Translations under genes and position numbers: made by a program
DNA from: Brachybacterium sp. P6-10-X1
GTDB lineage: Bacteria > Actinomycetota > Actinomycetes > Actinomycetales > Dermabacteraceae
Assembly: GCF_001969445.1 (NCBI RefSeq)
Contig: NZ_CP017297.1
Coordinates: 1,054,001-1,118,000 of the forward strand
Direction: 5' to 3'
Length of the DNA stretch: 64,000 nt
The notes under the pieces: model-generated
What the model was told of the DNA's origin: nothing
The model's database searches: none
The model's input: the letters and a program-made list of their open reading frames with translations, nothing else
In this document: positions 8,414 to 17,560 of the stretch, one piece after another
Numbering within the stretch: position 1 is the first letter of the stretch
How the letters are laid out: every line of letters starts with the position of its first letter

Positions 8414-8993
8414 GGAGCGTCGTCGCGACCGCAGCGGCCAGCTGCTCGGCCGCGTCAGCGCTGTCGTAGGCCGGATCGGTCTGCTGCTCACGCACGATCG
8501 CATCGATGGCGCCGCCGATGGCGAGGGCCGCAGTGCGCAGATCCTCGGCCGGCGGGAGTCCCCGAGCCTCCCGCGCCTGCTCCAGCAGATGGGCAAGAGG
8601 CCCCCAGCGCTCCTGCGAGTCCCTGGGGATGCCGAGCTCGATGATCGCCTCGGACGCCACCCGGATGTGCTTCGGGTGCTCGCGGAAGTACCCGACCATC
8701 GCGGTGACGTACGCGGAGGGGCGATCCGCCGCATCGGCCGACTCCACGGCGTCCCCCACCACCGCGACCATCGAGGTCAGCACCTGCTCGTGGGCGGCAC
8801 CGAGCAGCTGCGCGACGGAGCCGATGTGGTGGACCACGCTGGCCTTGCTGAGTCCCGCCCTCTGCGCGACCTGGCTCAGGGTCGCCGCGCCGTATCCCTG
8901 CTCTCCGATCAGCTCGATGGCGATGGCCACCAGCTGCTCGCGACGCGGTGCGGCGGCGCCCGGCGGACGACCCGGGCCTCTCGTGGTTGACAT
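8385..8993 (-). CDS. TetR-family repressor
   Basis: The 202-residue protein has an N-terminal TetR helix-turn-helix (residues about 18-64, with YGAATLSQVAQRAGLSKASVVHH) and a variable ligand domain. The ATG is preceded at 7 nt by TAGATT on the minus strand, a leaderless arrangement. It diverges from the hydrolase at 9053, whose -35 box TTGACA (8987-8992) overlaps the first codons of this gene. The repressor therefore probably controls both. Confidence 0.88.
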   Translation of the reverse strand: MSTTRGPGRPPGAAAPRREQLVAIAIELIGEQGYGAATLSQVAQRAGLSKASVVHHIGSVAQLLGAAHEQVLTSMVAVVGDAVESADAADRPSAYVTAMVGYFREHPKHIRVASEAIIELGIPRDSQERWGPLAHLLEQAREARGLPPAEDLRTAALAIGGAIDAIVREQQTDPAYDSADAAEQLAAAVATTLLSPPASRPR

Positions 8994-9006
8994 GACGGTT
9001 AATCTA
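8987..9006. promoter_or_regulatory. Interlocked divergent promoters of TetR and hydrolase genes
   Basis: TTGACA at 8987-8992 is a consensus -35 for the plus-strand hydrolase. TAGATT on the minus strand (9006-9001) is a -10 placed 7 nt before the TetR ATG. The two promoters overlap, so bound repressor would be expected to block both. The hydrolase -10 would fall near 9010-9016, which argues for its start at 9053 rather than 9011. Confidence 0.5.
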
Positions 9007-9052
9007 CCTCATGGACGATTACTTCTCGAACGTCGGCCGAAGGGATCCGGAC

Positions 9053-10054
9053 ATGACCGAGCACGCACCCCCGCGACGACCTCGCCGAGCACGTCGGCGG
9101 CGCATCGTCCTCGTCGCGGCTCTCGCCGGCGCGCTCCTGGGGGGATACGCCCTCGGCTCCGCGAAGGCGGCACCCATCGGGCACTGGCGCTCCACCGAGG
9201 GGCGTGCTGCGTACCTCGAGGCCTACGACACGGCGTTCGCCGATCTCCCCGAGCCCGCGGATACCCACGACGTGCGCACCGACTACGGCGTGGTGCGCGT
9301 GTACCGCTTCGCGGGCGACGGCGATGCCGAACTGCCGCTGGTGCTCCTGCCCGGGACCGCCTCGGGCATGCCCGTCCTGGCCGACAACCTGCCCTCTCTG
9401 CTGGAGGTCGGCGACGTCTACGCGATGGACCTGCTCGGCGAACCCGGCCGGAGCATCCAGGACCGGCCCATCACCTCGGACGCGGACAAGGCCGCCTGGC
9501 TGCACCAGGCGCTCGAGGCCCTGCCCGAGGATCGGTTCCACCTGCTCGGACTCTCGATCGGCGGGTGGACTGCGACCAATCTGGCCCTCCACCACGACGA
9601 GCATCTGGCGAGTCTGATCACCCTCGACGCGATCCAGACCTACGACGACATCCCGCTGGGCACCGTCGCACGGTCGATCCCGGCCGCCTTTCCCTGGATG
9701 CCGAAGGCGTGGCGCGATTCCTTCTCCTCCTACACGGCCGGTGGCGCATCCGTCGAGGACGTCCCGGTGGCGACCATGATCGAGTCCGGCATGCAGAACT
9801 ACCGCATGGCTCAGCCGCAGCCCACCCGGATCACGCCCGAGCAGCTGGCCACGCTCGAGCAGCCGGTGCTCGCGATCCTCGCCGGGCGGTCGGTCATGCA
9901 CGATCCCGAGGAGGCCGCCGCGACCGCCCGCTCCACCCTGTCCGACGCGCGGGTCGAGGTCTTCCCCGACGCCTCCCACGCCATCAACGGCGAGTACCCC
10001 GAGGAGATCGCCGCCCTCGTCGACGACTTCACCACCGAGGTCGAGGCCCGCTGA
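9053..10054 (+). CDS. Alpha/beta-fold hydrolase, membrane-anchored or exported
   Basis: The 333-residue protein has an Arg-rich start and a hydrophobic segment (about residues 16-36), so it is a signal-anchor or secreted protein. The alpha/beta hydrolase fold carries the nucleophile elbow GLSIGG and a late DASHAI histidine. I chose the ATG at 9053 because AGGGAT lies 7-8 nt upstream and the alternative ATG at 9011 falls inside the promoter. It is divergent from a TetR repressor, its likely regulator. Substrate unknown. Confidence 0.8.
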   Translation: MTEHAPPRRPRRARRRRIVLVAALAGALLGGYALGSAKAAPIGHWRSTEGRAAYLEAYDTAFADLPEPADTHDVRTDYGVVRVYRFAGDGDAELPLVLLPGTASGMPVLADNLPSLLEVGDVYAMDLLGEPGRSIQDRPITSDADKAAWLHQALEALPEDRFHLLGLSIGGWTATNLALHHDEHLASLITLDAIQTYDDIPLGTVARSIPAAFPWMPKAWRDSFSSYTAGGASVEDVPVATMIESGMQNYRMAQPQPTRITPEQLATLEQPVLAILAGRSVMHDPEEAAATARSTLSDARVEVFPDASHAINGEYPEEIAALVDDFTTEVEAR

Positions 10055-10089
10055 GCGCGAGGCGGCGTCCGAACCGCCCCGGCGACCGC

Positions 10090-11472
10090 TCAGAGCGAGA
10101 CGACCAGCAGCGTGCCCGCGAACACCAGTCCGGAGGCGATCAGCACGATCGTGGTGTAGCCGAGGATGTCGCGCATCTTCAAGCCCGCGATGGCCAGCAG
10201 CGGGAGCGCCCAGAAGGGCTGGATCATGTTGGTCCACTGGTCGCCGTAGGAGACCGCCATGATGGTGATGGAGGGGTCCACGCCGAGCTCGGCGCCGGCG
10301 CTGAGCATGATCGGGCCCTGCACCGCGAACTGCCCGCCGCCGGAGGGGACGAAGAAGTTCACCAGGCCCGCCGCGAGGAACGCGAACAGGCCGAAGGTGC
10401 TCGTCGTGGAGATCGAGACGAAGGCGTCGGAGAAGACCTGCACCAGCCCGGAGCCGACCATCATCCCCAGGATCCCGGCATACAGCGGGAACTGCAGCAG
10501 GATCTCGCCCACGTTGGAGGCGGCGTTCTTGGTCAGGTGGATCAGCTCGAAGGGGTTCTTCACCAGCAGCAGGATCAGGGCGAGGAAGGACCAGTTCACG
10601 GTGTCCAGGGTCAGCGTGCCGCCGCGGCCGAAGTGCAGCACCAGGTATGCCACCAGCGCGAGTCCGGTCAGACCGGTCACGAGGCGGCTGGCATCGAGGC
10701 GGTCCGCCGGGGTGACGACCTCCTCCTGGCCGTCCTCCACTACCTCGCGGGCATCCGTCTCCAGTTCCTTGACCGTGTCGCCGCGCCGCGGGGCCACCAG
10801 GAACAGGGCGAGGGCGACCACCAGGATGGTCACCGTGGCGGCGATCATGTTCCATCCGGAGAACACGGTCTCGGTGATCGGGAGCGGCTGTCCGCCGAGC
10901 GGCTCCATCAGGAAGGAGCCCTCGGTGGCGGCGGTCAGCGGACCGGAGGCCGAGTAGCCCATGTGCCAGACCACGAACCCGCCGAAACCGGCGGCCACCA
11001 GCATCGGGAAGTGCAGCCTCAGCCCGCGTTCGCGGCCGTGGTAGGCGACCTCCCGGGCCAGCAGGCCGCCGACCACGAGGCCGAGGCCCCACGTGATGAG
11101 GGAGGCGACCGCGGCGACCACGAACACGAACACGTACGCGGCCGGCTCGGTTCTCGGGATCGAGGCGAGGAGGGCCAGGAACTTCCGCACCGGCCCGGTA
11201 TTGGCGAGCATGTGCCCCAGCAGCAGGATCAGCGCCATCTGGGTCATGAAGGCCAGCAACCCCGCCAACCCGTCGCCCCAGGCCACGATCAGATCACCCG
11301 GGCCGGTGGGCGTCAGGAGCAGGCCGAGGATCGCCACGATGACGGTCAGGACGATGGAGAACACCAGGGCGGAGGGGATGTACCGCTCCACCACGTGGTT
11401 CAGAGGGCGCATGGCGCGTGAGATCGCCGTGCCCTCCGTGCGGGTGCTGGGGGTTTCGGGCGCGCTGGACAT
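10090..11472 (-). CDS. Short-chain fatty acid transporter, AtoE family
   Basis: The 460-residue multi-spanning membrane protein (about 12 segments) matches the AtoE/TIGR00366 family. It has conserved stretches such as ITWGLGLVVGGLLA, HMGYSASGPL and FVPSGGGQFAVQGPI. Family members take up acetoacetate or short-chain fatty acids. The ATG at 11472 is supported by GAGGAG 6 nt upstream. No thiolase or CoA-transferase is adjacent, so its pathway cannot be inferred from context. It converges on the hydrolase at 9053-10054. Confidence 0.88.
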   Translation of the reverse strand: MSSAPETPSTRTEGTAISRAMRPLNHVVERYIPSALVFSIVLTVIVAILGLLLTPTGPGDLIVAWGDGLAGLLAFMTQMALILLLGHMLANTGPVRKFLALLASIPRTEPAAYVFVFVVAAVASLITWGLGLVVGGLLAREVAYHGRERGLRLHFPMLVAAGFGGFVVWHMGYSASGPLTAATEGSFLMEPLGGQPLPITETVFSGWNMIAATVTILVVALALFLVAPRRGDTVKELETDAREVVEDGQEEVVTPADRLDASRLVTGLTGLALVAYLVLHFGRGGTLTLDTVNWSFLALILLLVKNPFELIHLTKNAASNVGEILLQFPLYAGILGMMVGSGLVQVFSDAFVSISTTSTFGLFAFLAAGLVNFFVPSGGGQFAVQGPIMLSAGAELGVDPSITIMAVSYGDQWTNMIQPFWALPLLAIAGLKMRDILGYTTIVLIASGLVFAGTLLVVSL

Positions 11473-11706
11473 ACGGGAGCTCCTCAGGACGCGGGGGCCG
11501 GTCCGCACGACGCTGTGCCGGCAGCGGGCCCCCGAGGGGACGTGACCCCTGCCACCCTAGGTGACCCGTGACCCGACGTGGCCGACGACGGACGGCCGTG
11601 GCCCGCCAGGGCGAACTCCCGCGCGGGACGGCCGACGCGGCCCTCGGGAGTACCCTGCACCCGATCGTTCCCGCCGGAGCGCTGCCCGCCGTGACGAAGG
11701 GTTCGC

Positions 11707-13275
11707 ATGCCCGCCGATCAGTCCTCCCCCGCTCCCCGTGCGCTCGGGGCCGACGACCCGCGCCTGGCCCGGCCCTGGCCCGCGCTGTGGTCGATCGTGC
11801 TGGGGTTCTTCATGATCCTGGTGGACACCACCATCGTCACCGTCGCGATCCCCCGCATGCAGGCCGACCTCGGCACCGACCTCGCCTCCCTGCTGTGGGT
11901 GACCAGCGCCTACCTGCTCGCCTACGCGGTGCCGCTGCTGATCACCGGACGTCTCGGGGACCGGCTCGGGATGAAGACGATGTACATGGCGGGCCTGGCG
12001 GTGTTCACGGCCGCGAGCCTGTGGTGCGGGCTCTCCGGAAGCGTCGAGATGCTGATCGTGGCCCGCGTCGTCCAGGGCCTGGGCGCCGGGATGATGACGC
12101 CGCAGACGATGTCCATGATCACGCGGATGTTCGCGCCGAAGGACCGTGGGCAGGCTCTCGCGCTGTGGGGCGCGACCGCCGGGGTGGCCACCCTGGTGGG
12201 TCCCATCGCCGGCGGCCTGCTGGTGGACGGGCCGGGCTGGGAGTGGATCTTCTTCGTCAACCTCCCCGTCGGCGTGATCGGACTGCTGCTGGCCGCGCGG
12301 AACGTGCCCCGCTTCTCGCGGCGCGTGCACTCCTTCGACTGGTTCGGTGTGGTGCTCTCCGCGGCCGGGCTGTTCCTGCTCGTGTTCGGCATCCAGGAGG
12401 GCAACAGCTACGACTGGGGCCAGATCACCGACTCCCTGCAGATCGGCCCGCTGGAGACCCACCTGCCGATCAGCGTGCCCGGGCTGATCATCGCCGGGAT
12501 CCTCGTCATGGCCGCCTTCCTCGTCTGGCAGGCGCTGAACCGGCGCGAGCCGCTGGTGCCCCTGTCGCTGTTCCGCGACCGCAACTTCTGCATCGCGAAC
12601 ATCGCGATCGCCATGATGGGCGCGACGGTGCTGACACTGTCCTTCCCCATCACCCTGTACTTCCAGCGGGTCCTGGGCATGTCCCCCACCGAGGCGGCGC
12701 TGATGACTGCCCCGATGGCCGTGGTCTCCCTGGTCCTCGCCCCGGTGGTCGGCAAGAACATGACCCGGTACAACCCCCGCTGGATGGCCGTGGGCGGCTT
12801 CGCCTCGCTGGCCGCCGGGTTGGTCTGGCTCTCCGCCCTGATGTCGCCTGAGGCCTCGATCGTGCTGCTGCTGGTGCCCTTCGTGCTGGTGGGGCTCGGC
12901 AACGCGCTGATCTGGGGGCCGCTGTCGCTGACGGCCACACGGAACCTGCCGCCCTCGCAGGCCGGCGCCGGCTCCGGGGTGTACAACGAGACCCGTCAGG
13001 TCGGGTCGGTGCTCGGTGCGGCCGGGATCGCGACGGTCATGAACGACCGCATCACCGCCCGGATCAGCGAGGCCGTCGGCGGCTCGGGCAGGGCGATGCC
13101 GTCCGGCGGCGAGGGCTCCTCGAGCGCGGACCTGCCGCCGCTGCTGTACGAGCCCTTCGCCGCGGCGATGGCCGACGCGATGCTGCTGCCGGTGGCGTTG
13201 TCGCTGGTGGGCGTGGTCGCCGCCTTCTTCATCGGCAGACCGGTGGACACGGGGGCGTGGGCGAAGGACGCCTGA
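11707..13275 (+). CDS. MFS transporter, DHA2 (EmrB/QacA) family
   Basis: The 522-residue protein has about 14 membrane segments. Family motifs are visible: GRLGDRLGMK after the second helix, RVVQGLGAGMMTPQ in helix 4 and GPIAGGLLVDGPGWEWIFFVNLPVG around helices 5-6. Members are proton-driven exporters of drugs or other amphipathic compounds in the cytoplasmic membrane. A GAAGGG ribosome site precedes the ATG. No regulator is directly adjacent. Confidence 0.9.
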   Translation: MPADQSSPAPRALGADDPRLARPWPALWSIVLGFFMILVDTTIVTVAIPRMQADLGTDLASLLWVTSAYLLAYAVPLLITGRLGDRLGMKTMYMAGLAVFTAASLWCGLSGSVEMLIVARVVQGLGAGMMTPQTMSMITRMFAPKDRGQALALWGATAGVATLVGPIAGGLLVDGPGWEWIFFVNLPVGVIGLLLAARNVPRFSRRVHSFDWFGVVLSAAGLFLLVFGIQEGNSYDWGQITDSLQIGPLETHLPISVPGLIIAGILVMAAFLVWQALNRREPLVPLSLFRDRNFCIANIAIAMMGATVLTLSFPITLYFQRVLGMSPTEAALMTAPMAVVSLVLAPVVGKNMTRYNPRWMAVGGFASLAAGLVWLSALMSPEASIVLLLVPFVLVGLGNALIWGPLSLTATRNLPPSQAGAGSGVYNETRQVGSVLGAAGIATVMNDRITARISEAVGGSGRAMPSGGEGSSSADLPPLLYEPFAAAMADAMLLPVALSLVGVVAAFFIGRPVDTGAWAKDA

Positions 13276-13481
13276 GATCGGGCTCGGCATCACTGCGGGC
13301 ACGGGTTCCTGGAGCGCCCCCCATGTCCACGAAGTCCGGACCCACGAGGGTCGGGTCGATCCCGTGCAGCGTCAGCAGGTTGCCGACCGCCTCGGGGAGA
13401 CCGGTGACCGCCTACGTCGACGCGCTGTCCCTGAACGTCGCCCCACCGGTCTCGCCTCCTCCGAGATGCGTCATCTGCGGC

Positions 13482-15020
13482 TCAGCGCTTCTGACGAGAC
13501 CGGGAGACGGCGTCCTTGAGGCGCGTCGGGATCCGCAGTGCCCGCTGCGAACGATCCGTCGCCTCGTGGGTCAGTCGCGAGACCTTCGCCAGGCGCTTGT
13601 CCAGGGTGGCCAGTCGGGATTCGGCCTCCGTCGCACGCGTCTCCGCGGCGTCGGCGCGCCGCTGCTCCTGCCCGAGACGCCGCTCGACCTCCTCCAGACG
13701 GCGCCCCAGCTGGGCGATCTGCTCCTGGCTCTTCGTGTGCCGGGAGGCGGCCTCCCGGCGGATCGCGGCCTGGGTCTTCTTCCGCCGGACGTCGCGGTCC
13801 TGCAGCACGGCGTGCCGCTGCGTCGCCTCCGGGGACTCCCCGATCCACGTCGGCCGGACCGCGGGCGGGAAGGACATCTCCGCGACCCGCTGCTCGTAGT
13901 CGGCGCGGGCCGATTCCTGCCCCGGGTCGTAGATGTGCTCGAAGCCGTTCTCGTGCAGGAAGGAGCTCAGCGTCTCGAACCGTTCGACATGTCCTCGGTT
14001 GAACTCCGTGAAGTCCACCTGGGAGTACAGCTCCTGCACCGAGTGCGGCATGTGCTCGCTGCCGCGGACCAGGTACGGGATGCCGTGGTACTGCGCCAGC
14101 TCGAGGGTGCGCGAGTCGTGGGCGAGCATTACACCGGGGGTTCCGGCCAGCACGGCGGCGATGTTGCCGTGGGCCCGCGCCCCGAAGGAGAACGCCATCT
14201 GTCCCAGCCGGTCGATCCACGGATACGCGTCGATGTACATCTCGGCCTGCGCCGCGGTGAACTGCGGATGGGACCGCTCCAGCGGCAGCCGGGGATCGTC
14301 GGCTTCGTACGGCGAGGTCGCCCAGAGCATGAGCTCCAGGGTGCCGTGCTCCTGCGCGATGTAGGTGGCCCGGTAGTGGCGCTCCGCGTCCGCGATGAGA
14401 TCGCCGCCGAAAGGGTCCTTGGTCTCCAGGTTGTAGGCGAGCGGTGCCCCGGGAGCGAGGGTCTCGGGCACCTCCACCCGGTGTCCGGGCCCGTGGAGGG
14501 TCAGCGAGGGGCACCCCACGACCACCACGTCGTGGAACCCGAGGGAGCGCAGATACTCGGCGGTCATCTCGCCGCGCACCGTCAGCGCGCTGGAACCGCT
14601 GAGGACCGCCCGGGCGAACCGCGTGATCGTGGGCTCCATCGCCTTCAGCGCGGAAGGGTCCCCGTCCAGGGGCAGCTGCGCCCCGCCGGAGAGCATCACG
14701 AAGGGGATGGTGAGCCGCTCGAGGAAGTCGGCGGTCCGCCGCAGATGGTCCTCGAAATCCGGGCGGAAGCAGTTGGCCAGCGGCAGGATGAACCCGCCGT
14801 ACTCGGCATTGACCTGCTCCGCCATCTTCCCGGTGATGCGATAGTGGTTCGCCTCGACCACGGTGTCCTGGGTCGAGAAGAGCTTGTGGGAGGCGGCCCC
14901 GTAGATGAGGTTGCCGCTGTTGGTGCCGAGCCAGTTGTGATCGAGCGTGTGGAAGGCGTCGACCACGTCGAACGGCGTCTTGCCGAGTCGCATCAGATAC
15001 CGCTTCGTCACGGATGTCAC
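13482..15020 (-). CDS. Polysaccharide pyruvyl transferase family protein with C-terminal coiled coil
   Basis: The 512-residue protein has a pyruvyltransferase-like domain at residues about 15-385, with the N-terminal GTNSGNLIYGAASHKL glycine loop, ALTVRGEMTAEYLRSLG and AFSFGARAHGNIAAVLAGTP. Related enzymes add pyruvate ketals to cell-wall or secreted glycans. Residues about 414-512 are rich in Arg, Glu and Ala with heptad-like spacing (LEEVERRLGQEQRRADAAETR), predicting a coiled coil that is not usual in the family. It stands alone, with no glycosyltransferases nearby. The start is a GTG, and an internal ATG nine codons on is possible. Confidence 0.75.
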   Translation of the reverse strand: MTSVTKRYLMRLGKTPFDVVDAFHTLDHNWLGTNSGNLIYGAASHKLFSTQDTVVEANHYRITGKMAEQVNAEYGGFILPLANCFRPDFEDHLRRTADFLERLTIPFVMLSGGAQLPLDGDPSALKAMEPTITRFARAVLSGSSALTVRGEMTAEYLRSLGFHDVVVVGCPSLTLHGPGHRVEVPETLAPGAPLAYNLETKDPFGGDLIADAERHYRATYIAQEHGTLELMLWATSPYEADDPRLPLERSHPQFTAAQAEMYIDAYPWIDRLGQMAFSFGARAHGNIAAVLAGTPGVMLAHDSRTLELAQYHGIPYLVRGSEHMPHSVQELYSQVDFTEFNRGHVERFETLSSFLHENGFEHIYDPGQESARADYEQRVAEMSFPPAVRPTWIGESPEATQRHAVLQDRDVRRKKTQAAIRREAASRHTKSQEQIAQLGRRLEEVERRLGQEQRRADAAETRATEAESRLATLDKRLAKVSRLTHEATDRSQRALRIPTRLKDAVSRSRQKR

Positions 15021-15471
15021 CGTCTTCGTTCTCGGGCCGGGGAGCGGCCGCGGCGGGCGATCGCGAGACGGACCGGCCGGGTCCTTCGCCGCGGCTGTGC
15101 GACGAGGGCTCCGCGGGCGGGGAGCTCGCCATGGAGTGCCCCGACTCTATCGGGGACAGCGTCCCGCGGGAGCGGTGGGCGCGGGCCCGAGGCCACGATC
15201 CGGTCTCGTCTCCCCTGCGACGGGAGAGGGAGCGGGATCGATGAGGATCCGTCCCGGTTGCGATACATCGATCCTCCGGCCGAGGTCCTCGAGCTCGTCG
15301 ATCACGTCCGCGACCGACCGCTCGGAAGGATGCGCCTGCCTGGTCCGGCCCGTCAGCGGTTTCGCCGCGATACCGACCTGCACCTGCGTGCACGGCTCGC
15401 CGTCCCTCGGGCAGGCCCGGGTACGGTCGACGGTGAAACGGACAGATCCCGGAAACGCTGAGGGGAACGTC
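15021..15471. other. 451-bp intergenic stretch with a possible small minus-strand ORF
   Basis: No confident gene lies here. A minus-strand reading of 108 codons (15147-15473) has actinobacterial-looking codon use in its middle (VADVIDELEDLGRRIDVSQPG). It would begin on top of the NCS1 start codon, leaving no room for its own promoter, and matches no family I know. It may be a gene remnant or chance. The plus-strand promoter of the NCS1 gene must lie in this stretch, but no convincing -35/-10 pair was found. Confidence 0.3.
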
Positions 15472-17253
15472 ATGTCGGTTAAGACCGCAGCCGAGGCCGA
15501 TCGACGGATCGCCGGGATGGACTCCGAGCAGCTCCCGGCCGGCGAGCACGAGCTGCACGGACCGGGACACTTCGCCGGGCTGTACGCCGCCGAGAACGTC
15601 GCGGGCACGGAATTCGTCTTCGGCGCGACCTTCGTCATCCTCGGCGCCGGGATCTGGGACGTCATCATCGGTCTGGCCGTCGGCAACCTGCTCGCGGTGC
15701 TGACCTACCGTTTCATCACCGCCCCGATCGCCACGCGGACCCGGATGAGCGTCTACACCTTCCTCGACCGGGCCGCCGGACGCACGACGTCCACGCTGTA
15801 CAACGGCCTGAACGCCGTGGTGTTCGCCGTCATCTCCGCGGCCATGATCACCGTCTCGGCGACCGCGCTGCGCCTGATCTTCGATTTCCCCGCGCAGAAG
15901 GAGGCGTACCCCACCAGCGTGGGTTTCATCGTCCTCGCGATCGTCTTCGGGGCCGTGGCCGTGCTCGTGGCGGCGTTCGGCTTCAACGCGCTCGCCGAGT
16001 TCGCGAGCATCTGCGGACCGTGGCTGATGGTCATGTTCGCCACCGGCGGGATCGTGCTCGTGCCCAGGGCCGCCGACGAGGCCCTCGGAACCACCGCGCT
16101 GTCGGGATGGAGCGATGTCATCACGATCGGCGGCGACACCGTCTTCACGGGCAGGACGCCGGACGGCGCGGAAGGCATCGGCCTGCTGGGGGTCATCGGG
16201 TACGCCTGGGCCGCGAACTCGTTCGCCCATGCCGGGCTCATCGACATGTCACTGCTGCGGTACGCGAAGAAGAGTTGGTACGGCTACATGTCTGCCACCG
16301 GCATGTTCCTCGGCCATTACATGGCCTGGGTATCGGCCGGCTTCATGGGGGCGGCGACCGCTGCGATCACGATGAAGAGCATCACCGTGCTCGAACCGGG
16401 TCAGGTCGCTCTCCAGGCACTCGGGTACGCCGGCTTCGCCGTCGTCATCGTCGGCGGGTGGACGACGGCCAACGCCAACCTGTATCGGGCCGGGCTGGCC
16501 GGACAAGGCGTCTTCCCCCGGTTCTCGCGGCCGAAGGTCACGCTCATCATCGGTGGTCTCGTCGTGGTCGCGGCCGTCTTCCCGTTCATCTATCGCGGCT
16601 ATTTGAACCTGGTGACCTACGCCGGGATCGCCCTCGTGCCGATCGGCGGGATCCTCTTCGCCGAGTACTGGCTGCTGCCGAGGCTCGGGATGACGAGATA
16701 CTGGGCGCGCTACAAGGGGGTTCAGAACGCCCCTTCGCTGCTGGCCTGGGGGATCCCGCTGGCCCTCGCCGCCGTGGTCCTCATCGTGGGGCTCGCGCCC
16801 GTGTACTTCCTCTTCCCACCCGTCTGGGTGCTCAGCGTGGTCCTCTACGTCCTGTTCGCCAGGATGATGGGAGCCGCTGAGAGCTACCCCGACGGTGAGG
16901 CCGACGACGAGCTCTTCGCCGAGCGGGTGGACGTGTTCCACGCCCAGCAGGCCCGCGATGCCCATACCGACGTGGACACGAGGGATCGCAGGACGCTGAC
17001 CCGCGTGCTGAAGGTGGTCTGGATCGTCGACCTCGCGGTGATCGCGGCGGGCGCGCTCGTCGTCCTGCTCGCCAGCGCGGACGTCACGGCCTACGAAGCA
17101 CATCGGGATCGGTTCTTCGTGATCGCCGCGGTCGGGACCGTCATCTACTTCCTCGCCGCCTACGGGGAGCTGCGCCGACGCACGGCCCACACCAAACGCA
17201 CGCTGGCGCGGCACGCCGACTCCTCCCCCGCGGGGAGTCGCTCCACCGGCTGA
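15472..17253 (+). CDS. NCS1-family nucleobase:cation symporter
   Basis: The 593-residue protein has about 12 membrane segments and the overall pattern of cytosine/purine permeases (NCS1). This includes an early GxGxxxW-like region (ILGAGIWDVIIGLAVGNLLA) and GGWTTANANLYRAG in the middle, a hallmark of CodB-like proteins. A hydrophilic loop near residues 465-510 precedes two extra C-terminal helices, making it longer than CodB (about 420). An AGGGGAA ribosome site precedes the ATG. The substrate could be a nucleobase or related ring. No catabolic enzyme sits next to it. Confidence 0.85.
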   Translation: MSVKTAAEADRRIAGMDSEQLPAGEHELHGPGHFAGLYAAENVAGTEFVFGATFVILGAGIWDVIIGLAVGNLLAVLTYRFITAPIATRTRMSVYTFLDRAAGRTTSTLYNGLNAVVFAVISAAMITVSATALRLIFDFPAQKEAYPTSVGFIVLAIVFGAVAVLVAAFGFNALAEFASICGPWLMVMFATGGIVLVPRAADEALGTTALSGWSDVITIGGDTVFTGRTPDGAEGIGLLGVIGYAWAANSFAHAGLIDMSLLRYAKKSWYGYMSATGMFLGHYMAWVSAGFMGAATAAITMKSITVLEPGQVALQALGYAGFAVVIVGGWTTANANLYRAGLAGQGVFPRFSRPKVTLIIGGLVVVAAVFPFIYRGYLNLVTYAGIALVPIGGILFAEYWLLPRLGMTRYWARYKGVQNAPSLLAWGIPLALAAVVLIVGLAPVYFLFPPVWVLSVVLYVLFARMMGAAESYPDGEADDELFAERVDVFHAQQARDAHTDVDTRDRRTLTRVLKVVWIVDLAVIAAGALVVLLASADVTAYEAHRDRFFVIAAVGTVIYFLAAYGELRRRTAHTKRTLARHADSSPAGSRSTG

Positions 17254-17320
17254 CCCGGAGGGCGCGCCGGCGCAGCGCATGCCGGGCTCACACGCGACCC
17301 GGTGGCTCTCTGCGAGGGCG

Positions 17321-17346
17321 GAGGACGGGGCCGCGACCCCGTCCTC
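17321..17346. terminator. Terminator-like hairpin
   Basis: GAGGACGGGG (17321-17330) and CCCCGTCCTC (17337-17346) form a perfect 10-bp stem with loop CCGCGA, about 70 bp after the NCS1 stop. On the minus strand it lies just downstream of the stop codon of the small remnant at 17364-17429. It may serve either strand. Confidence 0.65.
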
Positions 17347-17363
17347 GCCGGTCGACGATCAGC

Positions 17364-17429
17364 TCACTCGACCTTCTGGAGGTCGGAGAAGGTGATGATG
17401 TAATCCGGTGAGACGCCCGACATTCGACG
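17364..17429 (-). pseudogene. Possible C-terminal remnant of an unknown gene
   Basis: On the minus strand, sequence reading SGVSPDYIITFSDLQKVE ends in a stop at 17364-17366, and 18 nt later a strong hairpin follows, as at the end of a real gene. Nothing upstream continues the frame convincingly. It looks like the last few codons of a lost gene with its terminator. The family is not identified. The rest of the gap 17254-17560 holds nothing recognisable. Confidence 0.25.
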
Positions 17430-17560
17430 GCACCCGCCCAGGGCAGTGGGCCGGCTCATCTGCCGCGACTCGAGGTGACCGACGGTCCTCCCTCGCCTCG
17501 GGTTCTGTCATGCCGTCGATCACTCGGCGCCGCACGCGTCCTGCGTCGTCTGCTCCCGTC

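Noticed and set aside
9011..9052. Hydrolase start at the ATG at 9011
   Set aside because: That ATG lies where the -10 of its promoter would be and has no ribosome site, while 9053 has AGGGAT upstream.
13276..13481. Minus-strand reading AVTGLPEAVGNLLTLHGIDP
   Set aside because: It looks protein-like for about 35 codons but is preceded by an in-frame stop and has no start or known family. Too weak to annotate.
15147..15473. 108-codon minus-strand ORF upstream of the NCS1 gene
   Set aside because: Codon use is partly gene-like, but it would start on the NCS1 start codon and has no ribosome site or family. Kept only as a note for the intergenic stretch.
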